Shown here piece by piece: positions 19,865-30,366 of a DNA stretch of 64,000 nt. Source of the DNA: Pseudarthrobacter sp. NamE5 (GTDB lineage: Bacteria; Actinomycetota; Actinomycetes; Actinomycetales; Micrococcaceae); NCBI RefSeq assembly GCF_005796225.1, contig NZ_VAHO01000004.1, forward strand, positions 62,001 to 126,000, given 5' to 3'. The position numbers and the translations under genes were made by a program. The notes under the pieces were generated by a model. It was not told the DNA's origin. It worked only from the letters and a program-made list of their open reading frames with translations, and did not search any database. Position 1 is the stretch's first letter, and each line of letters opens with the position of its first letter.

Positions 19865-22603
19865 TCAGCGGCGCTTCTTTTTTGCGGGACGCTTGGCAGC
19901 ATCCTGCGCAGTCGCCTTCGCGGGGTTCCCGGAACGGCCGGAAGAGCGGGTCTCCACCCGGGTTTGCGTTCCGCCGCCCTCGCTGGGCGCGGTGTACTGC
20001 AGCTGTGCGGGCTTTTCCGGAGCTTCGAGCCCCGCAGCCCGGACCTGCGGTTCAACATGTTCGGTATGTCCGCCCTGTGCGTCCGCCACCACCACGTCCT
20101 GGGCGGGAGTGACTTCCACTTCAAGGTTGAACAGGAATCCGACGCTTTCCTCGCGGATGGCTTCCATCATGCTCTGGAACAGGAGGAATCCTTCACGCTG
20201 GTACTCGACCAGCGGGTCACGCTGCGCCATGGCCCGCAGGCCGATGCCTTCCTTGAGGTAGTCCATCTCATAGAGATGTTCCTGCCACTTGCGGCCGATG
20301 ACGGAAAGGACTACCCGGCGTTCGAGCTCCCGCATGCTTTCGGATCCAATGGCCTCTTCGCGCGCCTGGTAAACCAGCCGGGCGTCGGACAGCAGTTCCT
20401 CCTTGAGGAATTCAACGGTGAGCCGCGACTTTCCGCCGGCTTCCTCGATAATCTCTTCCGGGGTGACGCTTACCGGGTAGAGCGTCTTGAGGTTGGTCCA
20501 AAGCTGGTTGAAGTCCCAGTCGTCGCCGTTGCCTTCCGCCGTGGCGGCATCAATCATGGCAGTGACGGTGTCTTCGACGAAGAACTGTACTTTCTCGTGC
20601 AGATCGTCGCCTTCGAGGATCCGGCGCCGGTCGCTGTAGATCGCTTCACGCTGGCGGTTGAGGACGTCATCGTATTTCAGGACGTTCTTTCGCTGTTCAG
20701 CATTGCGGCCTTCGACCTGTCCCTGTGCAGAAGCAATGGCCCGGGAGACGAGCTTGGATTCCAGCGCGACGTCGTCGGGCACGGAGCTGTTCATGAGCCG
20801 TTCCGCCGCACCGGAGTTGAAGAGGCGCATAAGGTCGTCGGTCAGCGAGAGGTAGAAGCGGGACTCACCCGGATCGCCCTGACGGCCGGAACGGCCGCGG
20901 AGCTGGTTGTCGATCCGGCGCGATTCGTGCCGTTCGGTGCCCAGGACGTACAGCCCGCCGAGGTTCAGGACTTCTTCATGCTCGTCCTTGACGGACTGCT
21001 TCGCGGCCTCGAGCGCGGCCGGCCACTCAGACTCGTATTCCTCGGCGTTCTCCTCCGGATCCAACCCCCGCTTGGACAGTTCGGCCACCGCGGTGAACTC
21101 AGCGTTACCGCCGAGCATGATGTCGGTGCCACGGCCGGCCATGTTGGTGGCCACCGTAACAGCGCCCTTCCGGCCGGCCTGGGCTACGATGGCGGCTTCG
21201 CGCGCATGGTTCTTTGCGTTCAGGACCTCGTGGCGGATGCCTTCCTTCGCGAGAAGTTTGGAAAGGTATTCGCTCTTTTCAACGCTGGTGGTGCCCACCA
21301 GGACGGGCTGGCCCTTTTCGTGCCGTTCGGCGATATCCCGCACGACGGCGTCGAATTTGACCATCTCGTTCTTGAAGACCAGGTCCGGCTGGTCGATGCG
21401 CTGCATGTCACGGTTTGTGGGGATAGCCACGACACCGAGCTTGTAGGTGCTCATGAACTCGGCCGCCTCGGTTTCGGCGGTACCGGTCATGCCGGAAAGT
21501 TTCTGGTACATGCGGAAGTAGTTCTGCAGCGTAACGGTGGCCAGGGTCTGGTTCTCGGCCTTGATCTCGACGCCTTCCTTGGCCTCGATCGCCTGGTGCA
21601 TGCCCTCGTTGTACCGGCGTCCGGCAAGGATGCGGCCGGTGTGCTCGTCGACAATCAGGACTTCCCCGTCGAGGATCACGTAGTCCTTATCCCGCTTGAA
21701 AAGTTCCTTGGCCTTGATGGCGTTGTTGAGGAACCCGATGAGGGGCGTGTTGGCGGACTCGTAGAGGTTCTGGATACCGAGGTAATCCTCCACTTTTTCG
21801 ATGCCGCTTTCGAGAACGCCGACGGTACGCTTCTTTTCGTCGACTTCGTAATCCTTCTCCGGCTGGAGCCGCAGGACCACCTTGGCGAATTCGCTGTACC
21901 AGCGGTTGGTGTCGCCCTGCGCCGGGCCGGAAATGATCAGGGGTGTACGGGCCTCGTCAATGAGGATGGAGTCCACTTCGTCAACGATGGCAAAGTGGTG
22001 CCCGCGCTGTACCAACTCGTTTTTGTCCCACGCCATGTTGTCGCGGAGGTAGTCAAAGCCAAACTCATTGTTGGTGCCGTAGGTGATGTCAGCGGCGTAC
22101 TGCCGGCGACGGACAGCAGGATCCTGGTTGGCCAGGATGCAGCCGCTGGTAAGGCCGAGGAAGCGGTAAACGCGTCCCATTAGGTCTGACTGGTATTCGG
22201 CGAGGTAGTCATTCACGGTGATGACGTGGACACCCTTGCCGGCCAGGGCGTTCAGGTAGGCGGGAGCGGTCGCCACCAGGGTCTTGCCTTCACCGGTCTT
22301 CATTTCTGCGATGTTGCCCAAATGCAGGGCTGCCCCGCCCATCAACTGGACGTCGAAGTGGCGCATCCCAAGCGTGCGGGAAGAAGCTTCGCGTACTGCG
22401 GCGAAGGCCTCCGGAAGCAGATTGTCCAGCTGTTCGCCGTCCTGGTGGCGTTCGCGCAGCCGGTCGGTTTCCTCACGGAGTTCGGCATCCGTGAAGGTCT
22501 TGAAGGAGTCTTCCAGGGCATTGATGGAATCGGCATAGTTCCGCAGTTGCCGAAGGGTTTTTTTGTCACCCGTGCGGAGAAGTTTTTCGATAAGTGATGC
22601 CAC
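19865..22603 (-). CDS. secA: Preprotein translocase ATPase SecA
   Basis: This 912-residue motor drives proteins through SecYEG. The Walker A is MKTGEGKT (104-108), the DEVD box is at 208-211 ([14 protein letters not shown]), and the MAGRGTDI and [13 protein letters not shown] motifs follow. The length fits SecA1 of actinobacteria. The C-terminus ends in an Ala/Lys/Arg-rich tail (PAKKKRR) without the CxCxSGK...CH zinc motif found in many SecA proteins. The GTG start has GGGAG 9-10 nt upstream. Confidence 0.97.
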   Translation of the reverse strand: MASLIEKLLRTGDKKTLRQLRNYADSINALEDSFKTFTDAELREETDRLRERHQDGEQLDNLLPEAFAAVREASSRTLGMRHFDVQLMGGAALHLGNIAEMKTGEGKTLVATAPAYLNALAGKGVHVITVNDYLAEYQSDLMGRVYRFLGLTSGCILANQDPAVRRRQYAADITYGTNNEFGFDYLRDNMAWDKNELVQRGHHFAIVDEVDSILIDEARTPLIISGPAQGDTNRWYSEFAKVVLRLQPEKDYEVDEKKRTVGVLESGIEKVEDYLGIQNLYESANTPLIGFLNNAIKAKELFKRDKDYVILDGEVLIVDEHTGRILAGRRYNEGMHQAIEAKEGVEIKAENQTLATVTLQNYFRMYQKLSGMTGTAETEAAEFMSTYKLGVVAIPTNRDMQRIDQPDLVFKNEMVKFDAVVRDIAERHEKGQPVLVGTTSVEKSEYLSKLLAKEGIRHEVLNAKNHAREAAIVAQAGRKGAVTVATNMAGRGTDIMLGGNAEFTAVAELSKRGLDPEENAEEYESEWPAALEAAKQSVKDEHEEVLNLGGLYVLGTERHESRRIDNQLRGRSGRQGDPGESRFYLSLTDDLMRLFNSGAAERLMNSSVPDDVALESKLVSRAIASAQGQVEGRNAEQRKNVLKYDDVLNRQREAIYSDRRRILEGDDLHEKVQFFVEDTVTAMIDAATAEGNGDDWDFNQLWTNLKTLYPVSVTPEEIIEEAGGKSRLTVEFLKEELLSDARLVYQAREEAIGSESMRELERRVVLSVIGRKWQEHLYEMDYLKEGIGLRAMAQRDPLVEYQREGFLLFQSMMEAIREESVGFLFNLEVEVTPAQDVVVADAQGGHTEHVEPQVRAAGLEAPEKPAQLQYTAPSEGGGTQTRVETRSSGRSGNPAKATAQDAAKRPAKKKRR

Positions 22604-22706
22604 GTGAAGATGCTCCCAGTCTCATGCCGCCGAATTCTGGCGTTTTTAGTCTACGGGAGAGACACCGTCCGGGGACCCGTTTGTTCCCTCAGAGCGGATA
22701 GTCCCT

Positions 22707-23918
22707 TCAACCCCGGACAGCTTGCGAGAGGCTGCCGGCCAAGTCGCCCACGGGAAAGACTTCCAGGGAGGGCAGCCCCAGCCACTCGGCCATGAGCCGG
22801 AGTTCCGCGGCGAGTTCGACGGCGGTGTCAGGGGGCGCTCCGGGTTCGGCGTAGGCAGATCTGGCCAGGAGTCTTCCTCCCTGGCGGTCCGCCTTCAGGT
22901 CTACCCGCGCCACGATCCTGTCGCGGAGAAGGAATGGGAGGACGTAGTACCCGTAGCGCCTTTTGTGCTCCGGCGTATAGATCTCGATACGGTAGTGGAA
23001 GCCGAACAATTCCTCGAGCCGCCGGCGTTCGAAGACCAGGGAATCGAAGGGGCTCAGCAGGGCACGGCCGGTCGCACGGCGGGGCAGCCTTGCCTCCACG
23101 TGTCGGAACACATCACGGTTCCAGCCCCGGACAGTCACCCGTTCCAGCTTGCCCAGCTGCAGGAGATGTTCGACGGCGGCCGCAGCGGCTTTGGCAGGTG
23201 TGCGGAAGTAGTCAGCGAAACACCGTACGGTCCCTATGCCATGCGCGCGGGCAGCAGCTTCGATGAGGCGGTGCATCGCTTCTGCAGGGTCGGCGGCGGC
23301 AGTTCCCGGTGGAGGAATGTCTGGCAGCACTTTGGCTGTCAGCGTGTACCTGCGCTCGAACTGCTCGGTGCGCGACGCCGCTGAGACCATGCCCTCCTCG
23401 AAAAGGTGTTCCAGGACCCTCTTCACGGCGTTCCAGTTCCAGCCCCAGTTCACCGTCTTTTTCTCCTCGACGTGGCCCATCCTGGCGGTCAGTTCGGCTG
23501 CGGTCAGGGGCCTGGAGTGTGCAAGGGTATCGAGGATTTGCCTGGCGATGGCAGCACGAAGGCCGGGGTCCATCCGGGACGCGCCCACCCACGACCTTTT
23601 CTGCCACAGAAGGAGGTCCGGATAATGTTCCGGCCTGATGTAGCTCGCCTCATGGGCCCAGTACTCCACCATGCGCCGCGGATGGACTGCGGTCATCCGC
23701 TGGAGGATGGTCCGGTCGTAGTTCCCCAGCCGCGAGTAGAAGGGAAGGAGGTGGCTTCGGGAGACGACGTTGACGGAATCGATCTGGACGAGCTGGATTT
23801 GGGCAAAGGTTCGGCCCACCGTCCGTGATGTCACGGGGCCGGCGGGCCGTCCTTTGTCGAGTCCCTGCGCTGCCAAAGCGATCCGCCGTGCCTGGTCCAG
23901 GCTCAGCGTCGCTGACAC
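22707..23918 (-). CDS. YcaQ-like winged-helix DNA glycosylase (HTH_42 family)
   Basis: This 403-residue protein matches the AlkX/YcaQ family that unhooks DNA interstrand crosslinks and bulky alkyl lesions. It carries the family's Q-x-D catalytic signature as QID at 45-47 (LVQIDSVNVV). Tandem winged-helix segments follow, with LSPFDSLVFERRR and the late block KRRYGYYVLPFLL. The GTG start has AGAGGA 5 nt upstream. It sits 32 nt after hpf and 103 nt before secA on the same strand. Confidence 0.85.
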   Translation of the reverse strand: MSATLSLDQARRIALAAQGLDKGRPAGPVTSRTVGRTFAQIQLVQIDSVNVVSRSHLLPFYSRLGNYDRTILQRMTAVHPRRMVEYWAHEASYIRPEHYPDLLLWQKRSWVGASRMDPGLRAAIARQILDTLAHSRPLTAAELTARMGHVEEKKTVNWGWNWNAVKRVLEHLFEEGMVSAASRTEQFERRYTLTAKVLPDIPPPGTAAADPAEAMHRLIEAAARAHGIGTVRCFADYFRTPAKAAAAAVEHLLQLGKLERVTVRGWNRDVFRHVEARLPRRATGRALLSPFDSLVFERRRLEELFGFHYRIEIYTPEHKRRYGYYVLPFLLRDRIVARVDLKADRQGGRLLARSAYAEPGAPPDTAVELAAELRLMAEWLGLPSLEVFPVGDLAGSLSQAVRG

Positions 23919-23950
23919 ATCAGTCCTCTCTGTGGAAGGTGCTTACCACC

Positions 23951-24676
23951 TTAAGCGTTTGCCGCTGCGTCATCCGAACGGTATGCGATGACCTTTTCCT
24001 CCACCACGGTGTCACCTGGTTCGCACTCGTGGTCCAGGGTGATGACTCCATAGGTCCAGCCACGGCGACGGTACACGACCGATGGCGTGTTGGTGGCTTT
24101 GTCAACGAAGAGGTAGAAGTCGTGGCCGACGAGTTCCATGTTGTCCACGGCGTCGTCAAGGGAAATGGAAGCGGCGGGAAAGACCTTGCGCCGGATCAGG
24201 ACCGGCGAATTACCGGCGGGGATGTCATTTTCGACATCGTAGGGAGACTTTTCTTCCGGGGCGGCCACGGCCTCGTTCCGGTGGCTTGCCTCCATGTAAA
24301 GCGGTTCATGTGCACTTGCGGGTTCGAGGGCGGCGGTCGCTTCGCGGACGGCCTTAGGTGTGTGCCGTCCGTGATGGACCTTCTTGCGGTCTTTGGCACG
24401 CCGGAGACGTTCAAGCAGTTTGTTGTAGGCGAGGTCGAATGCGGCGAACTTGTCAGCGGCACTTGCTTCGGCGCGGATCACGGGTCCCCGGCCCAGTACT
24501 GTCACCTCAACGGTCAGCTGATCGCCGGTCTGCCGGGCATTGGTCTCCTTGGAGACTTTCGCATCGACCCGCTGGACCTTGTCTCCAAGCGACTCGATCT
24601 TAGAAATTTTTTCCCCGGCGTATTCGCGGAACCGGTCTGAAACTGTCAGATTTCGTCCGCTGATCATAAACTCCAT
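23951..24676 (-). CDS. hpf: Ribosome hibernation promoting factor, long form
   Basis: This 241-residue protein inactivates ribosomes by forming 100S dimers. The N-terminal S30AE domain (about 1-105; ISGRNLTVSDRF, DKFAAFDLAYNKLLERL) binds the decoding site. The C-terminal dimerisation domain (about 175-235; DNMELVGHDFYLFVD, YRRRGWTYGVI) makes it the long form. The ATG at 24676 has GGAGG 5 nt upstream. An in-frame TTG at 24688 would place the ribosome site inside the gene. Confidence 0.95.
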   Translation of the reverse strand: MEFMISGRNLTVSDRFREYAGEKISKIESLGDKVQRVDAKVSKETNARQTGDQLTVEVTVLGRGPVIRAEASAADKFAAFDLAYNKLLERLRRAKDRKKVHHGRHTPKAVREATAALEPASAHEPLYMEASHRNEAVAAPEEKSPYDVENDIPAGNSPVLIRRKVFPAASISLDDAVDNMELVGHDFYLFVDKATNTPSVVYRRRGWTYGVITLDHECEPGDTVVEEKVIAYRSDDAAANA

Positions 24677-24820
24677 GGTGCCCTCCAAATGACTTCGGTG
24701 ACACGACGGCGGCGCTTCCCTGGGCCGATCTGCCTGACAGTCGAGCCCCTCTCCGAGCCGCCATCGAAAGGTACATTCTGTTCTTGGTACCCACCACCGA
24801 CGTTAGTTCATAGGCACCGG

Positions 24821-25738
24821 TTATTCATCCTTTCCCGGTTTATTTTTTTCTAAGTCATGGTGCCTGCCGCGGGCCTGCGCGGATGCGGCTGCTCCACCCT
24901 CGGGATCGGGCGGGCGTGTCGCCGCCAGGACCACAGCGCCCTCCACACGGGCCCCTGCCCTGTCCAGTACGCGGGCTGCCTCGGCAAGAGTGGCGCCGGT
25001 GGTCAGGACGTCGTCGACGATGATGCAGCGGCGTCCGGCGACCTTGCCCTGGCTTCGCCGGCGCATCCGCATGGACCCGCGCACACGCTTCGCCCGCGCG
25101 CCCCGGCCAAGGCCTTTTTGGCCTCCCGGCAACTGCAGGGCGGAACCGCCGGCCTTGGCAAGGACATCCTCCACGGCCAGTCCCGGCAGATGACGGCGTG
25201 CGCCGGCCAAGAGCAAATGAACAGGACTGAAGCCGCGGGTCAGGTAGGCCTTCGTACTGGTGGGGACGGGGACAATGCACATCCCGTCGAAGTCCTCCGT
25301 GGCCGCCCGGACCGCCCCGGCAAGCGCCCGGCCCAGGCTTCTCTTCAGCTGATGCTGGCCGTGTCTCTTGAAGGAAAGCAGCGCCTGGGCGAGCTCTTCC
25401 CGGTAGACACCGGCGGCCACCGCCGGAAGAAGCACCCTTCCCTCCACACCCATCAGTGCAGGGGCTCCGCTCTCTGCCCTGAACGGTGCAGCCGTGAGGC
25501 GCCGCATAAGGCGGGCGCAGGTGATGCAGAGTGCCCGGTCTTCTGCGCCGCAGCACACGCAGTCAACCGGGACGGCGAGGCAAAGGAGGTCGGCCGCCGC
25601 TGCCTCAAGCTGGTCGAAGAAGCGGAGGAACGCACTGCCGTGTTCCGAGCGGTGCCTTCCGGACCAATGGCGGGGCGGGTCAAGGTCAGGGTCGTCCATG
25701 GGGTGGAGCTTGCCGCCGGGTGCAGTCCTGCTGGTCAC
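24821..25738 (-). CDS. comF: ComF-family phosphoribosyltransferase-like protein
   Basis: This 305-residue protein has the ComF layout. A cysteine zinc knuckle (C60, C62, C63, C71, C74) precedes the short CIVPVPTSTKAYLTRGF block and the PRPP-binding loop VDDVLTTGAT (241-250). In naturally competent bacteria ComF supports DNA uptake; in actinobacteria its role is unclear. The GTG start lacks a good ribosome site, and an ATG at codon 14 (25699) is possible. It lies between lpqB and hpf on one strand, an order shared with mycobacteria. Confidence 0.85.
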   Translation of the reverse strand: MTSRTAPGGKLHPMDDPDLDPPRHWSGRHRSEHGSAFLRFFDQLEAAAADLLCLAVPVDCVCCGAEDRALCITCARLMRRLTAAPFRAESGAPALMGVEGRVLLPAVAAGVYREELAQALLSFKRHGQHQLKRSLGRALAGAVRAATEDFDGMCIVPVPTSTKAYLTRGFSPVHLLLAGARRHLPGLAVEDVLAKAGGSALQLPGGQKGLGRGARAKRVRGSMRMRRRSQGKVAGRRCIIVDDVLTTGATLAEAARVLDRAGARVEGAVVLAATRPPDPEGGAAASAQARGRHHDLEKNKPGKDE

Positions 25739-25753
25739 GCCTTTAATCGTCTG

Positions 25754-25781
25754 CTGCCCGCGGCTGCTGCACAGCGGGCAG
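25754..25781 (-). terminator. Weak intergenic hairpin between lpqB and comF
   Basis: CTGCCCGC and GCGGGCAG form an 8-bp stem around a 12-nt loop, upstream of comF. There is no U-tract, so it may be partial termination, a processing site or chance. Confidence 0.3.
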
Positions 25782-25863
25782 TTGCCCTATGTGCACAGCA
25801 GCGGGAGTCCCGCCAGGACTGAAGTCACCCATGGGAATTCCTGCCGTCCCCAAGGGACCGTCC

Positions 25864-27597
25864 TTAGCCGGGAAACGAAGGATCGACCGGCCCCTTGATC
25901 TGGGGTGACCACCCGTTGCCCAGGCGCTGAAAAACGCCCTCTGCGGATTGGGCGTAAATCTCTTCAGCTCCGTTGCCCGCGCTCAGCGCCACCAGACCGG
26001 GCCATGGCGCCAGTTGCTGAGGTTGCGCGGAGGTAAGTGACAGCAACTCAGGGGTGACATTCGATGCCGGTGCCCCCTTCATCACTGCGATGGTTGTGTC
26101 ATTGACCCATGCGCCCTGGTCGGGGTTGCCGTCGGTTGCAAGGGTGATGGGTGGCGTCAGCTCGCGCGGTGTTCCATCACCAGCCCTGATAATCCCGGTC
26201 ACCTGGACCCGCGTGCTGCCGTTCTGCTCCGATATGACCAGGGCACGGACCCCCTCCCTGGAAATCCTGAACTCCTTGACCGTCCGTCCAGCCAGCCAGG
26301 CAGGCGAGAGGGTTACCGCGGGCACGGAGGCGCCTTCGGCAATCCCGGCCGGACGGAAGGCCACCACTTCGGTGCCGCCCGCGGCTCCCCGTCCGGCAGA
26401 CCATACCCATTCGTTGAGCCCGAAGGAGGGCCTGCTCAGGACACTCCGCGTGGTGAGCGCCCTGGCCGGCTGCCCTGGACTGATGCTGTAGAGCGTGGTA
26501 CGGCTGTCATTGAGGAAGGCGGCAGTCTGCGAAACCGGGGATTCTGCCGGGAGCCTCGGGGTGAGGGAGGACACGGGCTGCATGTCCGGCAGCGGGGAAA
26601 CCCTGTTGTTCTCATACCGCACCAGCTCGTTGCCGCTGACGGCAATCTGGCGGGACGGCACGCTCTTGTCCTGCACCGGCGGCAGCACGGACCCGTTGTC
26701 CTCCACCCGCACCAGGTCCTGGTCGGCACGGAGTTCGACATTGACGACGTCGGGCTGGCTGCGGAACGTCAGCGTCAACTGCATCTGCATCCGCAGGCGG
26801 TCTTCCGGGGACGTTTCCATCAACTCTCTGGCCGTCAGGTCCACCTGGGCCGCCCCCGACACGACGGGAACGGACTCCCGCGCCAGCCTGATGCCGGAGG
26901 GGAAGGCACTGGCCACCGCGCCCCGAAGGTAGGGTGCGGGTCCGGCCAGCAGCGCGCTGGTCATTGCTTTGACCGTTTTGTTCCTGATGAACCAGCGGAC
27001 GTCCGGGACAGCGAACGTGAAGGTGGGATCGTAGAAGTAGATCGGGTAGGCCCCGTAGATCACCTTGAACGTTTCCTCGGCGATGGCGGTGCCGTTGGGA
27101 ACGGCGGAAATGCGCCATTCCCCATCCACCTGGGTGACGGTCACCGGTATGTTCTCGATGGTTCCCTTGGGCGATTGGGTGGCAATGCCATCGGCGTCCA
27201 CCGTATACGCGACGTCGAGCTCATAGTTGTAGACGTTTTCGGTTTCTGTGGCCACCACCCGCGCCTCCCGGTACACAAGGGCACGCTGGTCGGGTTTCCA
27301 CGCCACTGAAGTGGCCTGCGTCAGGTACTGGCGCGCAACAGCGTAGTCGTCCTCGTAGCCGCTGCCGGCACGGTAGAAGTAGTCGATGATGGTTTCCGGT
27401 GAGGCGCCGGGCTGGGGCGCTGCCGGCAGGAACACGGGTGCGCTCAGGTTTCCCGCACTGCCCTCGCTGCTCTTGCCCACCGGGCCGGAGGTTGGAATGC
27501 GCGCACAGCCGGCCATCAGGACAAGCACAAGGACCAACAATGAAGCAGTGAGCCTGGCCTTTTTCCGTTGCTGGCGCAGGCGGCCGGCATGGCCCAT
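25864..27597 (-). CDS. lpqB: Lipoprotein LpqB, accessory protein of MtrAB
   Basis: This 577-residue lipoprotein interacts with the MtrB sensor in actinobacteria and influences MtrA phosphorylation. The signal peptide ends in the lipobox LMAGC with C31 as the lipidated residue. A GerMN-type domain ([30 protein letters not shown]) precedes a C-terminal beta-propeller rich in W/G repeats. The ATG at 27597 shares one base with the mtrB stop (TAATG) and has AAGGA 5 nt upstream. A 76-codon in-frame upstream extension runs inside mtrB and is not real. Confidence 0.95.
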   Translation of the reverse strand: MGHAGRLRQQRKKARLTASLLVLVLVLMAGCARIPTSGPVGKSSEGSAGNLSAPVFLPAAPQPGASPETIIDYFYRAGSGYEDDYAVARQYLTQATSVAWKPDQRALVYREARVVATETENVYNYELDVAYTVDADGIATQSPKGTIENIPVTVTQVDGEWRISAVPNGTAIAEETFKVIYGAYPIYFYDPTFTFAVPDVRWFIRNKTVKAMTSALLAGPAPYLRGAVASAFPSGIRLARESVPVVSGAAQVDLTARELMETSPEDRLRMQMQLTLTFRSQPDVVNVELRADQDLVRVEDNGSVLPPVQDKSVPSRQIAVSGNELVRYENNRVSPLPDMQPVSSLTPRLPAESPVSQTAAFLNDSRTTLYSISPGQPARALTTRSVLSRPSFGLNEWVWSAGRGAAGGTEVVAFRPAGIAEGASVPAVTLSPAWLAGRTVKEFRISREGVRALVISEQNGSTRVQVTGIIRAGDGTPRELTPPITLATDGNPDQGAWVNDTTIAVMKGAPASNVTPELLSLTSAQPQQLAPWPGLVALSAGNGAEEIYAQSAEGVFQRLGNGWSPQIKGPVDPSFPG

Positions 27598-29537
27598 TAC
27601 GTTCCTTCCCTTGGCGCAGGCACCGGCGCGGGGGCAGGCAGCGGACTGCCAGCTCCGGGACCGGTTCCCAAAACCAGCATGTTCCTGTTGCCAGGCTCGC
27701 CCGGAAGGACAATGTCCTCCGGCTCCAGCTGCACCGGTGATTTGTCGATCTCTTCGCCTTGCCGAAGCGGCAACGTCAGCCGGAAGTTCGCGCCGCTGCC
27801 CTTCTTGCCCCAGGCCTGCAGCCATCCGTTGTGCAGCTTCGTGTCTTCCATGGCGATGGACAAACCAAGGCCGCTTCCGCCGGTGGTGCGGGCGCGTGCA
27901 GGATCTGCCCGCCAGAATCTGTCAAAGACGCGTGCCGCTTCAGCCGGCGCCATGCCAATGCCATGGTCCCTGACGGCCACCCCGACGGCGGTCCGGCTCG
28001 CTGCCACGGTGATATTCACGGGTTTCCCTTCTCCATGTTCCACTGCATTCAGGATCAGATTGCGCAGGATCCTGTCGATGCGGCGGGCATCCATGTCCAC
28101 AATGATGGGGCCCTTCGGCGCGGTCAGGACGATTATTGAACCATATTGCTCCGCCACGGGTGCCGCGCCCTCCAAGACATGGACGATGACCTGGAGGATG
28201 TCCTCCGGCTCGGCGTCCAGCACCGCCACGCCTGCGTCGAAGCGTGAGATTTCGAGCAGGTCTGACAGCAGTGACTGGAAGCGTTCCACCTGGTGGTAGA
28301 GCAGCTCGGCTGACCGCTTGTTGATGGGGTCAAAGTCCTCGCGTGCTTCATAGAGGACCTCTGCTGCCATCCGGACGGTAGTCAGGGGCGTCCGCAGTTC
28401 ATGCGAGACGTCGGAGACAAACCGTTGCTGCATCTGAGAGAGGGTAGCCAGCTGGGTGATCTGTTCCTGCAGGCTCGCAGCCATGTGGTTGAAGGAAGCC
28501 CCCAGGCGTGCCACCTCGTCTTCTCCCCGGACCACCATCCGCTCCTGCAGCTGGCCCGCAGCGAGTTTCTCCGAAACCATCGCGGCGTGGCTCACCGGAC
28601 TGACCACGTTCCGGGTGACGTACCACGCGACGGCGCCGATCAGCAGCACCAGCACCGCTCCGCCGGCCCAGAGCACGCTTTGGATTTCATCCAGCGTCTG
28701 CTGCGCGGTATTGAGGTCGTAGATCAGGTACAGCTCATATACGGTGCCGTTGAAGGTCACTTTGTTGCCTACCGCAATGCCCGGGCGGTCCTCGGTCCCT
28801 ACTGGAATGACCGTGGACGCCCAGTACTGATCCTTTCCGGACTCCTGTACGGCCTTGCGGAGTTCAGGCGGGATGACGCTGACAGTGAGCTGGTCCGATG
28901 CCCGGGACTCCACCCACCGGTTCCGCGGCTTGGTCTGTTCCGGCATGGCCTCGAAGACATACCGGCGCTGGATTACCGAGCCGCGTCCCTCCACGGCGTT
29001 GAGGGTGTCGTAGACCAGGGTGATCACACTGGACTGATCGGTGACCTGGGCACCGTCGAACGTGTCCTGGACCTGCTTGACGTTGTAGCGGGTCTCCGAT
29101 TCCGCCTGGGTCAGCCGCTCCTGGAAAAGGTTGTTGGCGATCTGGTTCGACAGGTAGGCGCCCACCACGGCGAACGAGGTGACGGCGAGGAGGAGCGTGG
29201 TGAGGACAGTGCGGAACTGCAGGGACCGGCGCCACCGCTGGTGAACGGACCGCTCGATGTAGCGGAGGGCAGGAAGGAAACGGCGGAAGCCGGTGGCCAC
29301 CAGCCGTGCAACGCGGAGGCTGACGATCAAAGCCCGGCGCTGCCAGAGATGGGCGCGGAACGCGACGCGCCTCAGCCCTGGGCTGATGGCGTCAGTATGT
29401 TCCGGAGCAGGGGGCGGACCGCCGTGCGGGCCGGCAGCATCCCCGGCAGCCGGGTGGCTCGCGGGACTGGGTGCGCCCGGGCCGGGTGCACCGTCTTTCG
29501 CCGCGGGATCAGGCCCCTGCTTTGTAGCCGACACCAC
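27597..29537 (-). CDS. mtrB: Two-component sensor histidine kinase MtrB
   Basis: This 646-residue membrane kinase senses envelope and cell-division state and phosphorylates MtrA. It has a cytosolic proline-rich N-terminus, a first membrane segment ([19 protein letters not shown]), a large external sensor, and a second segment ([16 protein letters not shown]). HAMP, HisKA (SHELRTPL with H379) and HATPase domains follow ([28 protein letters not shown]). The GTG start overlaps the end of mtrA by 29 nt, with another GTG directly after it. Confidence 0.95.
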   Translation of the reverse strand: MVSATKQGPDPAAKDGAPGPGAPSPASHPAAGDAAGPHGGPPPAPEHTDAISPGLRRVAFRAHLWQRRALIVSLRVARLVATGFRRFLPALRYIERSVHQRWRRSLQFRTVLTTLLLAVTSFAVVGAYLSNQIANNLFQERLTQAESETRYNVKQVQDTFDGAQVTDQSSVITLVYDTLNAVEGRGSVIQRRYVFEAMPEQTKPRNRWVESRASDQLTVSVIPPELRKAVQESGKDQYWASTVIPVGTEDRPGIAVGNKVTFNGTVYELYLIYDLNTAQQTLDEIQSVLWAGGAVLVLLIGAVAWYVTRNVVSPVSHAAMVSEKLAAGQLQERMVVRGEDEVARLGASFNHMAASLQEQITQLATLSQMQQRFVSDVSHELRTPLTTVRMAAEVLYEAREDFDPINKRSAELLYHQVERFQSLLSDLLEISRFDAGVAVLDAEPEDILQVIVHVLEGAAPVAEQYGSIIVLTAPKGPIIVDMDARRIDRILRNLILNAVEHGEGKPVNITVAASRTAVGVAVRDHGIGMAPAEAARVFDRFWRADPARARTTGGSGLGLSIAMEDTKLHNGWLQAWGKKGSGANFRLTLPLRQGEEIDKSPVQLEPEDIVLPGEPGNRNMLVLGTGPGAGSPLPAPAPVPAPREGT

Positions 29538-30183
29538 GCACCGTCAATACGACTTCCGGAGCTTCCGGATCCTGCTCGATCTTGGAACGAAGGCGCTGGA
29601 CATGGACGTTGACAAGGCGGGTGTCAGCGGCATGGCGGTAGCCCCAGACCTGCTCGAGCAACAGCTCACGCGTGAACACCTGCCATGGCTTGCGTGCCAG
29701 GGCAACCAGGAGGTCAAACTCCAGTGGCGTCAGGGAAATGCGCTCGTTACCCCGGCTTACCGTGTGCCCCGCGACATCAATGGTGATGTCACCGATGCGC
29801 AGCGTCTCGGGAGCCTTCTGTTCGCCGGGCCGGAGCCGGGCACGCACCCGGGCCACCAGCTCTGCCGGCTTGAAGGGCTTGGGCACGTAGTCGTCGGCGC
29901 CGGATTCAAGCCCGCGAACGACGTCGGACGTGTCCGCCTTGGCGGTAAGCATGACGATCGGCACATCCGACTCCCCGCGGATCTGGCGGCAGACCTCGAT
30001 GCCGTCCACGCCCGGAAGCATGAGGTCAAGCAGCACAAGGTCCGGCCGCGATGACCGGAATACGTCAAGCGCCTGGGCGCCGTCAGCGCAAAACACCGGC
30101 TCGAAGCCGTCATTGCGGAGAACAATTCCAATCATTTCGGCCAGCGCTTCGTCATCATCTACCACCAGAATGCGTGCCTTCAT
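29509..30183 (-). CDS. mtrA: Response regulator MtrA
   Basis: This 224-residue OmpR-family regulator controls cell-wall, division and osmotic genes. The receiver domain has acidic residues D9-D11, the phospho-acceptor D53 (LLDLMLPG) and the late KPFKP. The winged helix has LTPLEFDLLVALARKPWQVFT (split here) and ends [10 protein letters not shown]. The ATG at 30183 has AAGGG about 11 nt upstream and matches the family N-terminus. The AT-rich leader (ATATATAAC) may hold its -10 element. Confidence 0.96.
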   Translation of the reverse strand: MKARILVVDDDEALAEMIGIVLRNDGFEPVFCADGAQALDVFRSSRPDLVLLDLMLPGVDGIEVCRQIRGESDVPIVMLTAKADTSDVVRGLESGADDYVPKPFKPAELVARVRARLRPGEQKAPETLRIGDITIDVAGHTVSRGNERISLTPLEFDLLVALARKPWQVFTRELLLEQVWGYRHAADTRLVNVHVQRLRSKIEQDPEAPEVVLTVRGVGYKAGA

Positions 30184-30366
30184 AGTTATATATTCCCTTA
30201 TCAGGATGGCTTTGTCCTGTTCAGCGCCCTCCGGCACGGCGGGGCGCTAGGATGCCCGACGCCGGAACTATAGGCTGGAGCAACGCCGCACGTTCCCGGC
30301 GCCCCACCGCAGCGTGCGGCACGGGCGCCGCGTCCGGGGGCGGACTGCTACGGGGGAAGGAACAGG
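30184..30366. promoter_or_regulatory. Divergent promoter region mtrA / membrane-protein operon
   Basis: This 183-nt gap must carry outward promoters for the mtrAB-lpqB operon and the MoxR-containing operon. On the mtrA side an ATATATAAC stretch lies just before the ATG. On the other side AAGGA precedes the GTG at 30367. No clear -35/-10 pair is assigned. Confidence 0.35.

Noticed and set aside
19763..22183. An 806-codon open frame antisense to secA
   Set aside because: It is a shadow of secA in high-GC DNA: no ribosome site, no recognisable domain, and the sense strand encodes a full SecA.
27598..27825. N-terminal extension of lpqB inside mtrB
   Set aside because: It would put 76 residues before a clear lipoprotein signal; the TAATG junction marks the real start.
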